Source of the DNA: DASZVN01 sp035547055
GTDB lineage: Bacteria; Pseudomonadota; Alphaproteobacteria; Rhizobiales; Methylopilaceae
DNA length: 24,611 nucleotides
Assembly (NCBI GenBank): GCA_035547055.1
Contig: DASZVN010000090.1
Span: 1-24,611 of the forward strand
Reading direction: 5' to 3'
Shown here: in pieces, positions 8,523-15,835 of the stretch
Layout: each line of letters starts with the position of its first letter
Numbering within the stretch: position 1 is the first letter of the stretch
Notes under the pieces: model-generated
Seen by the model: the letters and a program-made list of their open reading frames with translations, nothing else
What the model was told of the DNA's origin: nothing
Databases searched by the model: none
Program-made: the position numbers and the translations under genes

Positions 8523-9131
8523 TCAGACGCCCTGGCCGGGCGAGACCTTGCGCAGCTCGACCATGACCGGGCGCGCCACCTGCTCGGCGATCGACTGGCG
8601 CTTGACCCGGACGCGGTGCTGCAGCGTCAGGACGATCGCGCCGACCATCGCCACCAGCAGGATCAACCCGGCGAGCTGAAACCAGAACAGGTAGTCGGTG
8701 TAGATGACCCGGCCGAGCGCCTGGATGTTGCTGACCTGGGCAAGGGCCGGCGCCGGCGTCGCGAGATGCGCGTGCGCCTCGGGCGAGATGGTCCAGCCGC
8801 CGACCACCATCACCAGCTCGGCCAGCACGATCACGCCGATCAGCGCGCCGATCGGCAGGTATTGCAGGAGGTTCTGCTTCAGCGCGGCGAAATCGACGTC
8901 GAGCATCATGACGACGAAGAGGAACAGCACCGCCACCGCGCCGACATAGACGACGACCAGGATCCAGGCCAGGAACTCGGCGCCCATCAGGATGAAAAGC
9001 CCGGCCGAGGCGATGAAGGCGAGGACCAGGAACAGGACCGAGTGCACCGGGTTCCGCGCCGCGATCACCATCAGGCCGGCTGCCACCGCCACCACGGACA
9101 GGATGTAGAAGAAGATGGTGGCAAGGATCAT
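8523..9131 (-). CDS. nuoJ: NADH-quinone oxidoreductase subunit J
   Basis: A 202-residue five-helix subunit of complex I (ND6 equivalent). Hydrophobic segments lie at about residues 4-24, 30-48, 53-77, 91-111 and 149-170. The conserved RNPVHSVLFLV (26-36) and AEFLAWILVVVYVGAVAVLFLFVVMML (51-77) are present; the latter contains the helix that changes shape between open and closed states of the enzyme. The loop at 112-140 and the basic C-terminal tail (172-202) are variable regions. The gene is separated from nuoI upstream by 352 bp holding two repeats, which is unusual for these otherwise tightly packed genes. Confidence 0.96.
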   Translation of the reverse strand: MILATIFFYILSVVAVAAGLMVIAARNPVHSVLFLVLAFIASAGLFILMGAEFLAWILVVVYVGAVAVLFLFVVMMLDVDFAALKQNLLQYLPIGALIGVIVLAELVMVVGGWTISPEAHAHLATPAPALAQVSNIQALGRVIYTDYLFWFQLAGLILLVAMVGAIVLTLQHRVRVKRQSIAEQVARPVMVELRKVSPGQGV

Positions 9132-9225
9132 CGCGTTCCCCGTCGCGCCGCCCCGGCGCGCGCTGTCTTACGGCCCCCCGCCGCGCCGGTAAAGGCGGCC
9201 TGTCCTTTCACGACAACAGCCGCGT

Positions 9226-9335
9226 CCCCCTCACCCGATCGCCGTGACGGGCGACTCGACCTCTCCCCGACGGGAAGAGGTGAAGCGGAGCCCGGCGCCC
9301 TCACCTCTCCCGGAGGGAGAGGTCGGATCGCCCGC
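9226..9335. repeat. C-type palindromic repeat, nuoI-nuoJ junction
   Basis: The element begins CCCCCTCACCCGATCGCCG and contains CTCGACCTCTCCCCGACGGG, then a second unit CCCTCACCTCTCCCGGAGGG leading into AGAGGTCGGA. Both units contain short inverted C-rich/G-rich pairs. The first unit matches the right-hand half of the copy inside birA (2303-2360). It lies beside an A-type repeat, so the junction holds two elements in tandem. Confidence 0.78.
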
Positions 9336-9372
9336 GTCAGCGGGCGATCCCGGTGAAAAGTTACGGCGCCTG

Positions 9373-9460
9373 CCGTCATTACGACGACGCGAAGCCGACG
9401 AAGCAATCCAGGGGCCACAGGCTGGACCCCCGGATTGCTTCGCTTCGCTCGCAATGACCG
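9373..9460. repeat. A-type palindromic repeat, nuoI-nuoJ junction
   Basis: The right arm GCTTCGCTTCGCTCGCAATG (9437-9456) is nearly identical to that of 5911-6004. The left arm begins CCGTCATTACGACGACGCGA and has drifted, although GAAGCAATCCAGG (9409-9421) still pairs with the right arm's GGATTGCTTC. The centre contains CCACAGGCTGGACC. The copy lies just after the nuoI stop in the transcription direction. Confidence 0.85.
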
Positions 9461-9483
9461 CGAAGGCCCCACCATCCCCGCCA

Positions 9484-9972
9484 TCACCGGTAGGGCGCGT
9501 CGAGGGCGATGCGGCGAGCGAGCTCGCGCTCCCAGCGGTCGCCGTTGGCGAGCAGGCGGTCCTTGTCGTAGAGCAGCTCCTCCCGGGTCTCGACCGCGAA
9601 CTCGAAGTTCGGCCCCTCGACGATGGCATCGACCGGGCACGCCTCCTGGCACAGGCCGCAATAGATGCACTTCACCATGTCGATGTCGTAGCGCGTGGTG
9701 CGCCGTGTGCCGTCGTTCCGGCGCGGGCCGGCCTCGATGGTGATGGCCTGGGCCGGGCAGATCGCCTCGCAGAGCTTGCAGGCGATGCAGCGCTCCTCGC
9801 CGTTGGGGTAGCGGCGCAGCGCGTGCTCGCCGCGGAAGCGCGGCGAGAGCGGGTTCTTCTCGAACGGGTAGTTCACCGTCCATTTCGGCTTGAAGAAATA
9901 GCGCATCGAGATCCCGAACGCGGCGAGGAACTCGCGCAGGAAGATCGAGCGGGCGGCCTGATCGAGACGCAT
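9484..9972 (-). CDS. nuoI: NADH-quinone oxidoreductase subunit I (2x[4Fe-4S])
   Basis: A 162-residue ferredoxin-like subunit that carries electrons through clusters N6a and N6b toward N2 and quinone. Two complete [4Fe-4S] motifs are present: C62-x2-C65-x2-C68-x3-C72 (CIACKLCEAICP) and C102-x2-C105-x2-C108-x3-C112 (CIYCGLCQEACP). The N-terminus with FLREFLAAFGISMRYFF is the amphipathic helix that lies against the membrane. Length is normal. It starts at the ATG 9972-9970, 19 bp after the nuoH stop, so H and I form one block. It ends at the repeat-filled gap before nuoJ. Confidence 0.97.
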   Translation of the reverse strand: MRLDQAARSIFLREFLAAFGISMRYFFKPKWTVNYPFEKNPLSPRFRGEHALRRYPNGEERCIACKLCEAICPAQAITIEAGPRRNDGTRRTTRYDIDMVKCIYCGLCQEACPVDAIVEGPNFEFAVETREELLYDKDRLLANGDRWERELARRIALDAPYR

Positions 9973-9991
9973 CAGCGAACCTTTCCCGCCG

Positions 9992-11056
9992 TCATGCCGG
10001 GGCCCAGCCGAAGATCTGGATGACGCCGGCGACGACGACGACCGCGGCCAGCGAGATCGGCAGGAACACCTTCCAGCCGAGCCGCATGAGCTGGTCGTAG
10101 CGATAGCGCGGCACGAACGCCTTCACCATCGCGAACATGAAGAACACGAACAGGACCTTGAGCACGAACCAGACGATGCCCGGGATCCAGGTGAAGGGCA
10201 CCACGTCGAACGGCGGCAGCCAGCCGCCGAGGAAGAGGATCGTCGTCAGCGCGCACATGGTCATGATCGCCACGTATTCGCCGAGGAAGAACAGCAGGAA
10301 CGGCGTCGAGGAATATTCGACGGCGTAGCCGGCGACGAGCTCCGACTCCGCCTCGGGCAGGTCGAAGGGCGGCCGGTTGGTCTCCGCCAATGCCGAGATG
10401 AAGAACACGATCAGCATCGGGAACAGCGGCAGCCAGTACCAGTTCAGGAAGGTCAGCGCCGGCGCGCCGATCAGGGTGGCGAAGCCGTGGCCGTACTGCC
10501 GCTCGACGATGCCGGAGAGGTTCAGCGTGCCGGCGCAGAGCATCACGGTGATGATGACGAAGCCGATCGAGACTTCGTAGGACACCATCTGCGCGGCGGA
10601 TCGAAGCGAGCCGAGGAACGGGTATTTCGAGTTCGACGCCCAGCCGCCCATGATGATGCCGTAGACGCTGAGCGAGGAGATCGCGAAGATGTAGAGGATG
10701 CCGACATTGATGTCGGAGATCACCCAGTTCCGCTGGAACGGGATCACCGCCCAGGCGGACAGCGCGAGCACCGCGATGATCAGCGGCGCGAGCAGGAAGA
10801 CGCCCTTGTTGGCGCCAGACGGGATGATCGGCTCCTTGACGACGAATTTCAGGAGGTCCGCGAAGGACTGCAGCAGGCCGAACGGCCCGACCACGTTGGG
10901 CCCGCGCCTGAGCTGCACCGCCGCCCAGATCTTGCGGTCGGCCAGCAGGATGAAGGCGATCACGACCAGCAGCACCACCAGGATCAGCAGGCTCTCGCCC
11001 AGGATCCAGAGGAAAGGAAAGCCGTAGTCGTTCCAGAAGCCGGACGGCTGGTTCAT
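9992..11056 (-). CDS. nuoH: NADH-quinone oxidoreductase subunit H
   Basis: A 354-residue eight-helix membrane subunit (ND1 equivalent) that forms much of the quinone chamber and links the hydrophilic and membrane arms. RRGPNVVGPFGLLQSFADLLKFVVKEPIIP (residues about 52-81) and the acidic loop PPFDLPEAESELVAGYAVEYS are family signatures around the quinone site. GWASNSKYPFLGSLRSAAQMVSYE is also typical. The ATG at 11056-11054 gives MNQPSGFWNDYGFPFLWIL. A 250-bp gap with two repeats separates it from nuoG; nuoI follows after 19 bp. Confidence 0.97.
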   Translation of the reverse strand: MNQPSGFWNDYGFPFLWILGESLLILVVLLVVIAFILLADRKIWAAVQLRRGPNVVGPFGLLQSFADLLKFVVKEPIIPSGANKGVFLLAPLIIAVLALSAWAVIPFQRNWVISDINVGILYIFAISSLSVYGIIMGGWASNSKYPFLGSLRSAAQMVSYEVSIGFVIITVMLCAGTLNLSGIVERQYGHGFATLIGAPALTFLNWYWLPLFPMLIVFFISALAETNRPPFDLPEAESELVAGYAVEYSSTPFLLFFLGEYVAIMTMCALTTILFLGGWLPPFDVVPFTWIPGIVWFVLKVLFVFFMFAMVKAFVPRYRYDQLMRLGWKVFLPISLAAVVVVAGVIQIFGWAPA

Positions 11057-11090
11057 GGCACGCTCTTGTTCGGATTCCGGATGCCTCTCC

Positions 11091-11181
11091 CGTGATGCCC
11101 GGACCTGGCCCGGGCATCCACGAGTTCACGGCGCGACATCACGAAAGTCGTGGATGGCCGGGACAGTCCCGGCCATGACGG
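11091..11181. repeat. B-type palindromic repeat, nuoG-nuoH junction
   Basis: The left part TGATGCCCGGACCTGGCCCG contains its own hairpin (GCCCGGacctGGCCCGGGC region, 11097-11115). The right part contains GGCCGGGACAGTCCCGGCC (11156-11174). Between them ATCCACGA and TCGTGGAT face each other around a 25-30 base centre. The same structure recurs at 13418-13507 and 15732-15824. It stands directly beside an A-type element in the 250-bp gap. Confidence 0.85.
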
Positions 11182-11200
11182 ATGCGGCCGGGTGCCGCCG

Positions 11201-11295
11201 CCGTCATTGCGAGGAGCGGAGCGACGAAGAAATCCAGGGGCTGCCGCCGCGACGCGTGCCCTCCTGGATTGCTTCGCTGCGCTCGCAATGACGGC
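11201..11295. repeat. A-type palindromic repeat, nuoG-nuoH junction
   Basis: The arms CCGTCATTGCGAGGAGCGGA and TTCGCTGCGCTCGCAATGAC are inverted; AATCCAGG and CCTGGATT continue the pairing, and the apex is GCTGCCGCCGCGACGCGTGC. Length is about 95 bp. It is the closest relative of 5911-6004. It begins about 10 bp after the nuoG stop in the transcription direction. Confidence 0.88.
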
Positions 11296-11306
11296 CACCA
11301 TCCGCC

Positions 11307-13394
11307 CTACTCCGCGGCTTGGCGGGCATTGCGGCGCGCGGCGAGCGCGCTGCATTCGGCCATGATCGCCGAGGCGCGGGCGATCGGATTGGTCAGGTAG
11401 AAGTCGCCGACCGGGCTCGCGAAGCCGCCGGCCTGGACCTCGCCGCCACGCGTCGCCAGCCGGCGGATCGCATCGGCGTCGGCGGGGGCGAGCAGACCGT
11501 CGTCCTCGAAATGGGGATAGGCGGCGTAGAGCGCGCGGCGAAGCTGCGCAAGCGAATCGTAGGGCAGCTTGCGCCCGAGCGCGTCCGACAGCGCGCGGAG
11601 GATCGCCCAGTCCTCGCGGGCATCGCCCGGCGGAAAGACGGCGCGGTTGCCGATCTGCACCCGCCCCTCGGTGTTGACCCAGGTGCCCGAGCGCTCGCTG
11701 AACGCCGCGCCGGGCAGGATGACGTCGGCGCAGTGGGCGCCGCGGTCGCCGTGGGTGCCCTGGTAGACCACGAAGGTGCCGGCCGGCACCTCGATCTCGT
11801 CGGCGCCGAGGAGGAACAGCAGGTCCATCGCGCCGGGCTCGAGCATCGCCGCGAGATCCTTGCCGCCCTGCCCCGGCACGAAGCCGAGGTCGAGCGCGCC
11901 GGCCCGCGCCGCCGCGGTGTGCAGCACCGAGAAGCCGTTCCAGCTCGGATCGCTCTCCGGCGCCACGGCACCGCAATCGGCCGCGATCTTGGCTGCGAGC
12001 GACAGGACGCCGGCGCCGTGCATCAGGGCGCCCTGCCCGACCAGGATCAGCGGGTGCCTGGCCTCGGCCAGCACCTTGGCGAAGCTGTGGGTGCCGGCTG
12101 CGATCTCCTTCAGCGTGTCGGTGCCGGCGCCGAGATAGTCGTAGGCATAGGTCAGCTCCGCCGCCTCGCCGATCAGGCCGATGCGGACCTCGCCCATGCG
12201 GTAGCGCTTGCGGATGCGGGCGTTCAGCACCGCCGCCTCGCGCCGCGGATTGGAGCCGACGATCAGGATGGCGTCGGCATGCTCGATGCCGACGATCGAG
12301 GCGTTGAAGAGATAGCTCGCCCGGCCGAGCGCAGGATCGAGCGGGGCGCCGTCCTGCCGGCAATCGAGGCTGGTCACCCCGAGCCGGCCCATCAGCTCCT
12401 TCAGCGCGAAGGTTTCCTCGACCGCGGCGAGGTCGCCGACCACCGCGCCGATGCGCTCCGGCCTGGTCGCCTTCACCCTGTCGGCGATCGCGGCGAACGC
12501 CTCGCGCCAGGTCGCGGGCCGGAGCTTGCCGTTCTCGCGGAGATAGGGCCGGTCGAGCCGCTGGGCGCGGAGCCCGTCCCAGATGAAGCGGGCCTTGTCG
12601 GAGATCCACTCCTCGTTCACGTCCTCGCTGAGGCGCGGCAGGATGCGCAGCACCTCGAGGCCGCGGTAGTCGACCCGGACGGCCGAGCCGACCGCGTCCA
12701 TCACATCGTAGGTCTCGGCCTTGCCGAGCTCCCACGAGCGCGCCTTGAAGGCCGAGGGCTTCGCCGTCAGCGCGCCGACCGGGCAGAGGTCGATGACGTT
12801 GCCCTGGAGCTCGGACGACATCGCCTGCTCCAGATAGGTCGTGATCTCCATGTCCTCGCCGCGCCCGATGGCGCCGAGCTCGGGCACGCCCGCGACCTCC
12901 GCGGCGAAGCGCACGCAGCGGGTGCACTGGATGCACCGCGTCATGATCGTCTTGACCAGCGGGCCGATATACTTGTCCTCGACGGCGCGCTTGTTCTCGG
13001 CGAAGCGCGAGCCGTCGGTGCCGTAGGCCATCGACTGGTCCTGCAGGTCGCACTCGCCGCCCTGGTCGCAGATCGGGCAGTCGAGCGGATGGTTGATCAG
13101 CAGGAACTCCATCACCCCGTTGCGCGCCTTCTTGACCATGGGCGTCTTGGTGTTGACGACCGGCGGCGCGCCGTCCTTGCCGGGACGAAGGTCGCGCACG
13201 CCCATCGCGCAGGAGGCCACCGGCTTCGGCGAGCCGACCACCTCGACCAGGCACATCCGGCAGTTCCCGGCGATCGACAGCCGCTCGTGGAAGCAGAAGC
13301 GCGGGATCTCGGCGCCCGCAGCCTCGCAGGCCTGGAGGATCGTGTAGTCGTCCGGAACCTCGACGACGGTGCCGTCGACGTTGATCTTGGCCAT
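11307..13394 (-). CDS. nuoG: NADH-quinone oxidoreductase subunit G
   Basis: A 695-residue Fe-S subunit of the NADH module. Residues C34, C45, C48 and C62 bind the [2Fe-2S] cluster N1b. H102, C106, C109 and C115 (HPLDCPICDQGGEC) bind N5, and C154, C157, C160 and C204 bind N6. The following domain resembles molybdopterin oxidoreductases but has lost cofactor binding, as in other complex I proteins. The extra N7 cysteine set found in some bacterial NuoG is absent, so this is the mitochondrial-like 75-kDa type. Length is normal. The ATG at 13394-13392 gives MAKINVDGTVVEVPDDYT. Repeats border it on both sides, making it a single-gene block. Confidence 0.97.
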   Translation of the reverse strand: MAKINVDGTVVEVPDDYTILQACEAAGAEIPRFCFHERLSIAGNCRMCLVEVVGSPKPVASCAMGVRDLRPGKDGAPPVVNTKTPMVKKARNGVMEFLLINHPLDCPICDQGGECDLQDQSMAYGTDGSRFAENKRAVEDKYIGPLVKTIMTRCIQCTRCVRFAAEVAGVPELGAIGRGEDMEITTYLEQAMSSELQGNVIDLCPVGALTAKPSAFKARSWELGKAETYDVMDAVGSAVRVDYRGLEVLRILPRLSEDVNEEWISDKARFIWDGLRAQRLDRPYLRENGKLRPATWREAFAAIADRVKATRPERIGAVVGDLAAVEETFALKELMGRLGVTSLDCRQDGAPLDPALGRASYLFNASIVGIEHADAILIVGSNPRREAAVLNARIRKRYRMGEVRIGLIGEAAELTYAYDYLGAGTDTLKEIAAGTHSFAKVLAEARHPLILVGQGALMHGAGVLSLAAKIAADCGAVAPESDPSWNGFSVLHTAAARAGALDLGFVPGQGGKDLAAMLEPGAMDLLFLLGADEIEVPAGTFVVYQGTHGDRGAHCADVILPGAAFSERSGTWVNTEGRVQIGNRAVFPPGDAREDWAILRALSDALGRKLPYDSLAQLRRALYAAYPHFEDDGLLAPADADAIRRLATRGGEVQAGGFASPVGDFYLTNPIARASAIMAECSALAARRNARQAAE

Positions 13395-13417
13395 CGCGAC
13401 TAGGCTCCCACGCCTGC

Positions 13418-13507
13418 GTCATGGCCGGGCTTGTCCCGGCCATCCACGACGTTCTTTCGCCGTGGCGCTGTGAATTCGTGGATGCCCGAGCCAAGCCCGG
13501 GCATGGC
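13418..13507. repeat. B-type palindromic repeat, nuoF-nuoG junction
   Basis: It has the B-type architecture in the opposite orientation to the copies at 11091 and 15732: the hairpin GGCCGGGCTTGTCCCGGCC (13423-13441) comes first, then ATCCACGA (13442-13449), a centre of about 28 bases, TCGTGGAT (13476-13483), and the second hairpin GCCCGAGCCAAGCCCGGGC. It occupies most of the 142-bp gap between nuoF and nuoG. Confidence 0.85.
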
Positions 13508-13536
13508 AGAAGAGAGGTCTGCCATCGCCACCTCCC

Positions 13537-14844
13537 CTATTCCGCCGCCACCGGGACGCGCACCGGCTCGCCGCGCGGGTGGGCCGCGTAGTCGTCGATG
13601 CGGCGCTCGATCTCGTGGCGGAAATGGCGGATCAGGCCCTGCACAGGCCACGCCGCGGCGTCGCCGAGGGCGCAGATGGTGTGGCCCTCGATCTGGTAGG
13701 TCACGTCGAGCAGGAGGTCGATCTCGCGCTTCTCGGCCTCGCCGCGCGACATGCGCTCCAGCACCCGCCACATCCAGCCGGTGCCCTCGCGGCAGGGCGT
13801 GCACTGGCCGCAGCTCTCGTGCTTGTAGAAATAGGCCAGCCGGGTGATGGCGCGGACGACGTCGGTCGTCTTGTCCATCACGATGACCGCGGCGGTGCCG
13901 AGGCCGCTCTTGAGATCGCGCAGCGTGTCGAAGTCCATCGACAGGTCCTGGCACTGGCTCGCCGGCAGGATCGGCACCGAGGCTCCGCCCGGGATCACGG
14001 CGAAGAGATTGTCCCAGCCGCCGCGCACGCCGCCGCAATGGCGGTCGATCAGCTCGCGCAGCGAGATGCCCATCTCCTCTTCGACGTTGCACGGCCGCTC
14101 GACATGGCCGGAGATCGAGAACACCTTGGTGCCGGTGTTGTTGGGCTTGCCGATCGCCGCGAACCACGCGGCGCCGCGGCGGAGGATGGTCGGCGCCACC
14201 GCGATCGACTCGACGTTGTTCACCGTCGTCGGCGCGCCGTAGAGGCCCATGTTGGCGGGGAACGGCGGCTTGAGGCGCGGCAGGCCCTTCTTGCCTTCCA
14301 GGCTCTCCAGGAGGCCGGTCTCCTCGCCGCAGATATAGGCGCCGGCGCCGTGGTGGACATAGAGGTCGAACGGGTAGCCGAAGATATTGTCCTGGCCGAG
14401 CAGCCTGGCCGCGTAGGCCTCGGCGACCGCCGCCTCCAGGATCTCGCGCTCGCGGATATATTCGCCGCGGATATAGATGTAGCAGGCGGTGGCGCCCATC
14501 GCGAACGAGGCGACGAGGCATCCCTCGATGAGGAGGTGGGGGTCGCCGCGCATGATCTCGCGGTCCTTGCAGGTGCCGGGCTCCGATTCGTCGGCGTTGA
14601 CGACGAGGAAGTGCGGCCGCCCGGTCGGCTGCTTGGGCATGAACGACCATTTGAGGCCGGTCGGGAAGCCGGCGCCGCCGCGGCCGCGAAGGCCCGAGGC
14701 CTTCATCTCGTTGACGATCCAGTCCCGCCCCTGCTCGAGCAGGAACTTGGTGCCGTCCCAGGCGCCGCGCTTCTTCGCGGCTTCGAGCCGCCAGTCGTGC
14801 AGGCCGTAGAGATTGGTGAAGATGCGGTCGCGGTCGTTCAGCAT
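13537..14844 (-). CDS. nuoF: NADH-quinone oxidoreductase subunit F (NADH/FMN site)
   Basis: A 435-residue subunit that binds NADH and FMN and accepts hydride at the start of the electron path. GLRGRGGAGFPTG (residues 51-63) and GAGAYICGEETGLLESLEGKKG (167-187) are the NADH and FMN sites. ESCGQCTPCREG contributes C345, C348 and C351, and with C391 these ligate the [4Fe-4S] cluster N3. The frame is open far upstream, through nuoE. I chose the ATG at 14844-14842 because MLNDRDRIFTNLYG is the conserved N-terminus and it lies 5 bp after the nuoE stop. A B-type repeat follows the gene. Confidence 0.97.
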   Translation of the reverse strand: MLNDRDRIFTNLYGLHDWRLEAAKKRGAWDGTKFLLEQGRDWIVNEMKASGLRGRGGAGFPTGLKWSFMPKQPTGRPHFLVVNADESEPGTCKDREIMRGDPHLLIEGCLVASFAMGATACYIYIRGEYIREREILEAAVAEAYAARLLGQDNIFGYPFDLYVHHGAGAYICGEETGLLESLEGKKGLPRLKPPFPANMGLYGAPTTVNNVESIAVAPTILRRGAAWFAAIGKPNNTGTKVFSISGHVERPCNVEEEMGISLRELIDRHCGGVRGGWDNLFAVIPGGASVPILPASQCQDLSMDFDTLRDLKSGLGTAAVIVMDKTTDVVRAITRLAYFYKHESCGQCTPCREGTGWMWRVLERMSRGEAEKREIDLLLDVTYQIEGHTICALGDAAAWPVQGLIRHFRHEIERRIDDYAAHPRGEPVRVPVAAE

Positions 14845-14849
14845 GGCGC

Positions 14850-15692
14850 TCAGTCGATCGGCTTTTCGGCATTGCCGGTGGGTTGGCGCGGCTTGCCGGC
14901 CTCGCCTTCGGGCACGGCCTTGAGGCCGGTGCCGCCGGCGCCGGTATCGGTCTTCTGCGCCTGCGTCTCGGCGGCGTCGGATTTCTGCGACGGCCCCTTG
15001 GCCGCATCGGCCGGCGCCGGTGCCGCGACCGGCGCCGCGTCTTCCTTGGGCTGGAAGCGCTGGCGCCAAGTCCCGATCACCGAGCCGTCGTAGAGCGTGG
15101 GGTCGGTCAGGCTGGTGAGTTCGCCCGCCGGCGCCGAGGCATGGCGCCCGGTCTGCGAGCCCGGGGTCACCGGCTTCCCGGCACGGAGGTCGACCAGGAG
15201 ATTGGCCAGGCTCTCGGCGGTCAGGTCCTCGAAATAGTCGACGTTGATCTGCACCATCGGCGCGTTGGCGCAGGCGCCGAGGCACTCGACCTCCATCCAG
15301 GAGAAGGCGCCGTCCTCCGAGACGTGGCGCTCGGGCCCGACGATGCGGCGGCAGACTTCCTTGAGCGCGTTGGCGCCGCGCAGCATGCAGGGCGTCGTGC
15401 CGCAGACCTGGACGAGGTGGCGCCCCACCGGCTCCAGGTTGAACATGGTGTAGAAGGTCGCGACCTCGAGCACGCGGATATAGGCCATGCCGAGCATGTC
15501 GGCGACGACCCGGATCGCCGGCTCGCTGACCCAGCCGCCGCCCTCGTCCTGCGCCCGCCAGAGCAGCGCGATCACCGCCGAGGCCTGGCGCCCCTCGGGA
15601 TATTTCGCGATCTGCCCCTTGGCCCACTCCAGGCCCTCGGGCGAGAAGGCGAAGCTCTCCGGCTGCTTCTCGGCAAGTCGACGGACGGCCAT
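14850..15692 (-). CDS. nuoE: NADH-quinone oxidoreductase subunit E with C-terminal extension
   Basis: A 280-residue thioredoxin-fold subunit of the NADH module. C97 and C102 (VCGTTPC) with C137 and C141 (CLGACANAP) bind the [2Fe-2S] cluster N1a. The core ends near residue 170. Many homologues are about 160-220 residues, but here an alphaproteobacterial-type linker (GSQTGRHASAPAGELTSL) is followed by a tail at about 214-280 rich in Ala, Pro, Lys, Gln and Thr that looks disordered. The ATG at 15692-15690 gives MAVRRLAEKQPESFAFSPE. nuoF starts 5 bp after its stop. Upstream, a B-type repeat separates it from nuoD. Confidence 0.96.
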   Translation of the reverse strand: MAVRRLAEKQPESFAFSPEGLEWAKGQIAKYPEGRQASAVIALLWRAQDEGGGWVSEPAIRVVADMLGMAYIRVLEVATFYTMFNLEPVGRHLVQVCGTTPCMLRGANALKEVCRRIVGPERHVSEDGAFSWMEVECLGACANAPMVQINVDYFEDLTAESLANLLVDLRAGKPVTPGSQTGRHASAPAGELTSLTDPTLYDGSVIGTWRQRFQPKEDAAPVAAPAPADAAKGPSQKSDAAETQAQKTDTGAGGTGLKAVPEGEAGKPRQPTGNAEKPID

Positions 15693-15731
15693 CGCTCAGG
15701 ATTTCCCGCTGGCGGCACGGTACAGCTCCTC

Positions 15732-15824
15732 GTCATGCCCGGCCTTGGACCGGGCATCCACGAGTTTGCAGCCGCGCCGGCCGAAGAAAGTCGTGGATGG
15801 CCGTGCCAAGCCCGGCCATGACGG
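15732..15824. repeat. B-type palindromic repeat, nuoD-nuoE junction
   Basis: The element starts GTCATGCCCGGCCTTGGACC and ends GCCAAGCCCGGCCATGAC, so its termini are inverted copies. GCATCCACGA (15754-15763) and TCGTGGATGG (15791-15800) pair around the centre. Each end also has its own small hairpin. It fills most of the 143-bp gap between nuoD and nuoE, the first interruption in an otherwise tightly packed nuoABCD. Confidence 0.87.
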
Positions 15825-15835
15825 CAGAGAGAGAG

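Larger units (their letters stand above)
9132..9483. other. 352-bp nuoI-nuoJ intergenic gap filled by two repeat elements
   Basis: There is no credible gene here. In the transcription direction (right to left) it holds an A-type repeat (9373-9460), a C-type repeat (9226-9335), and about 90 bp of G+C-rich spacer next to the nuoJ start. Open frames crossing it are repeat translations without family character. A promoter for nuoJKL could lie in the last 90 bp, but I see no clear -35/-10 pair. Confidence 0.7.

Noticed and set aside
9228..9883. Open frames crossing the nuoI-nuoJ gap as small genes
   Set aside because: They are translations of the A- and C-type repeats joined to shifted nuoI sequence, with no start signal or family resemblance.
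11091..11295. CRISPR-like array in the nuoG-nuoH gap
   Set aside because: Two different palindromic elements stand side by side. There are no short direct repeats with equal-sized unique spacers and no cas genes.
14845..15627. N-terminal extension of nuoF through nuoE (696-codon frame)
   Set aside because: The extension is the shifted frame of nuoE. Conserved NuoF sequence starts at MLNDRDRIF (14844), 5 bp after nuoE.
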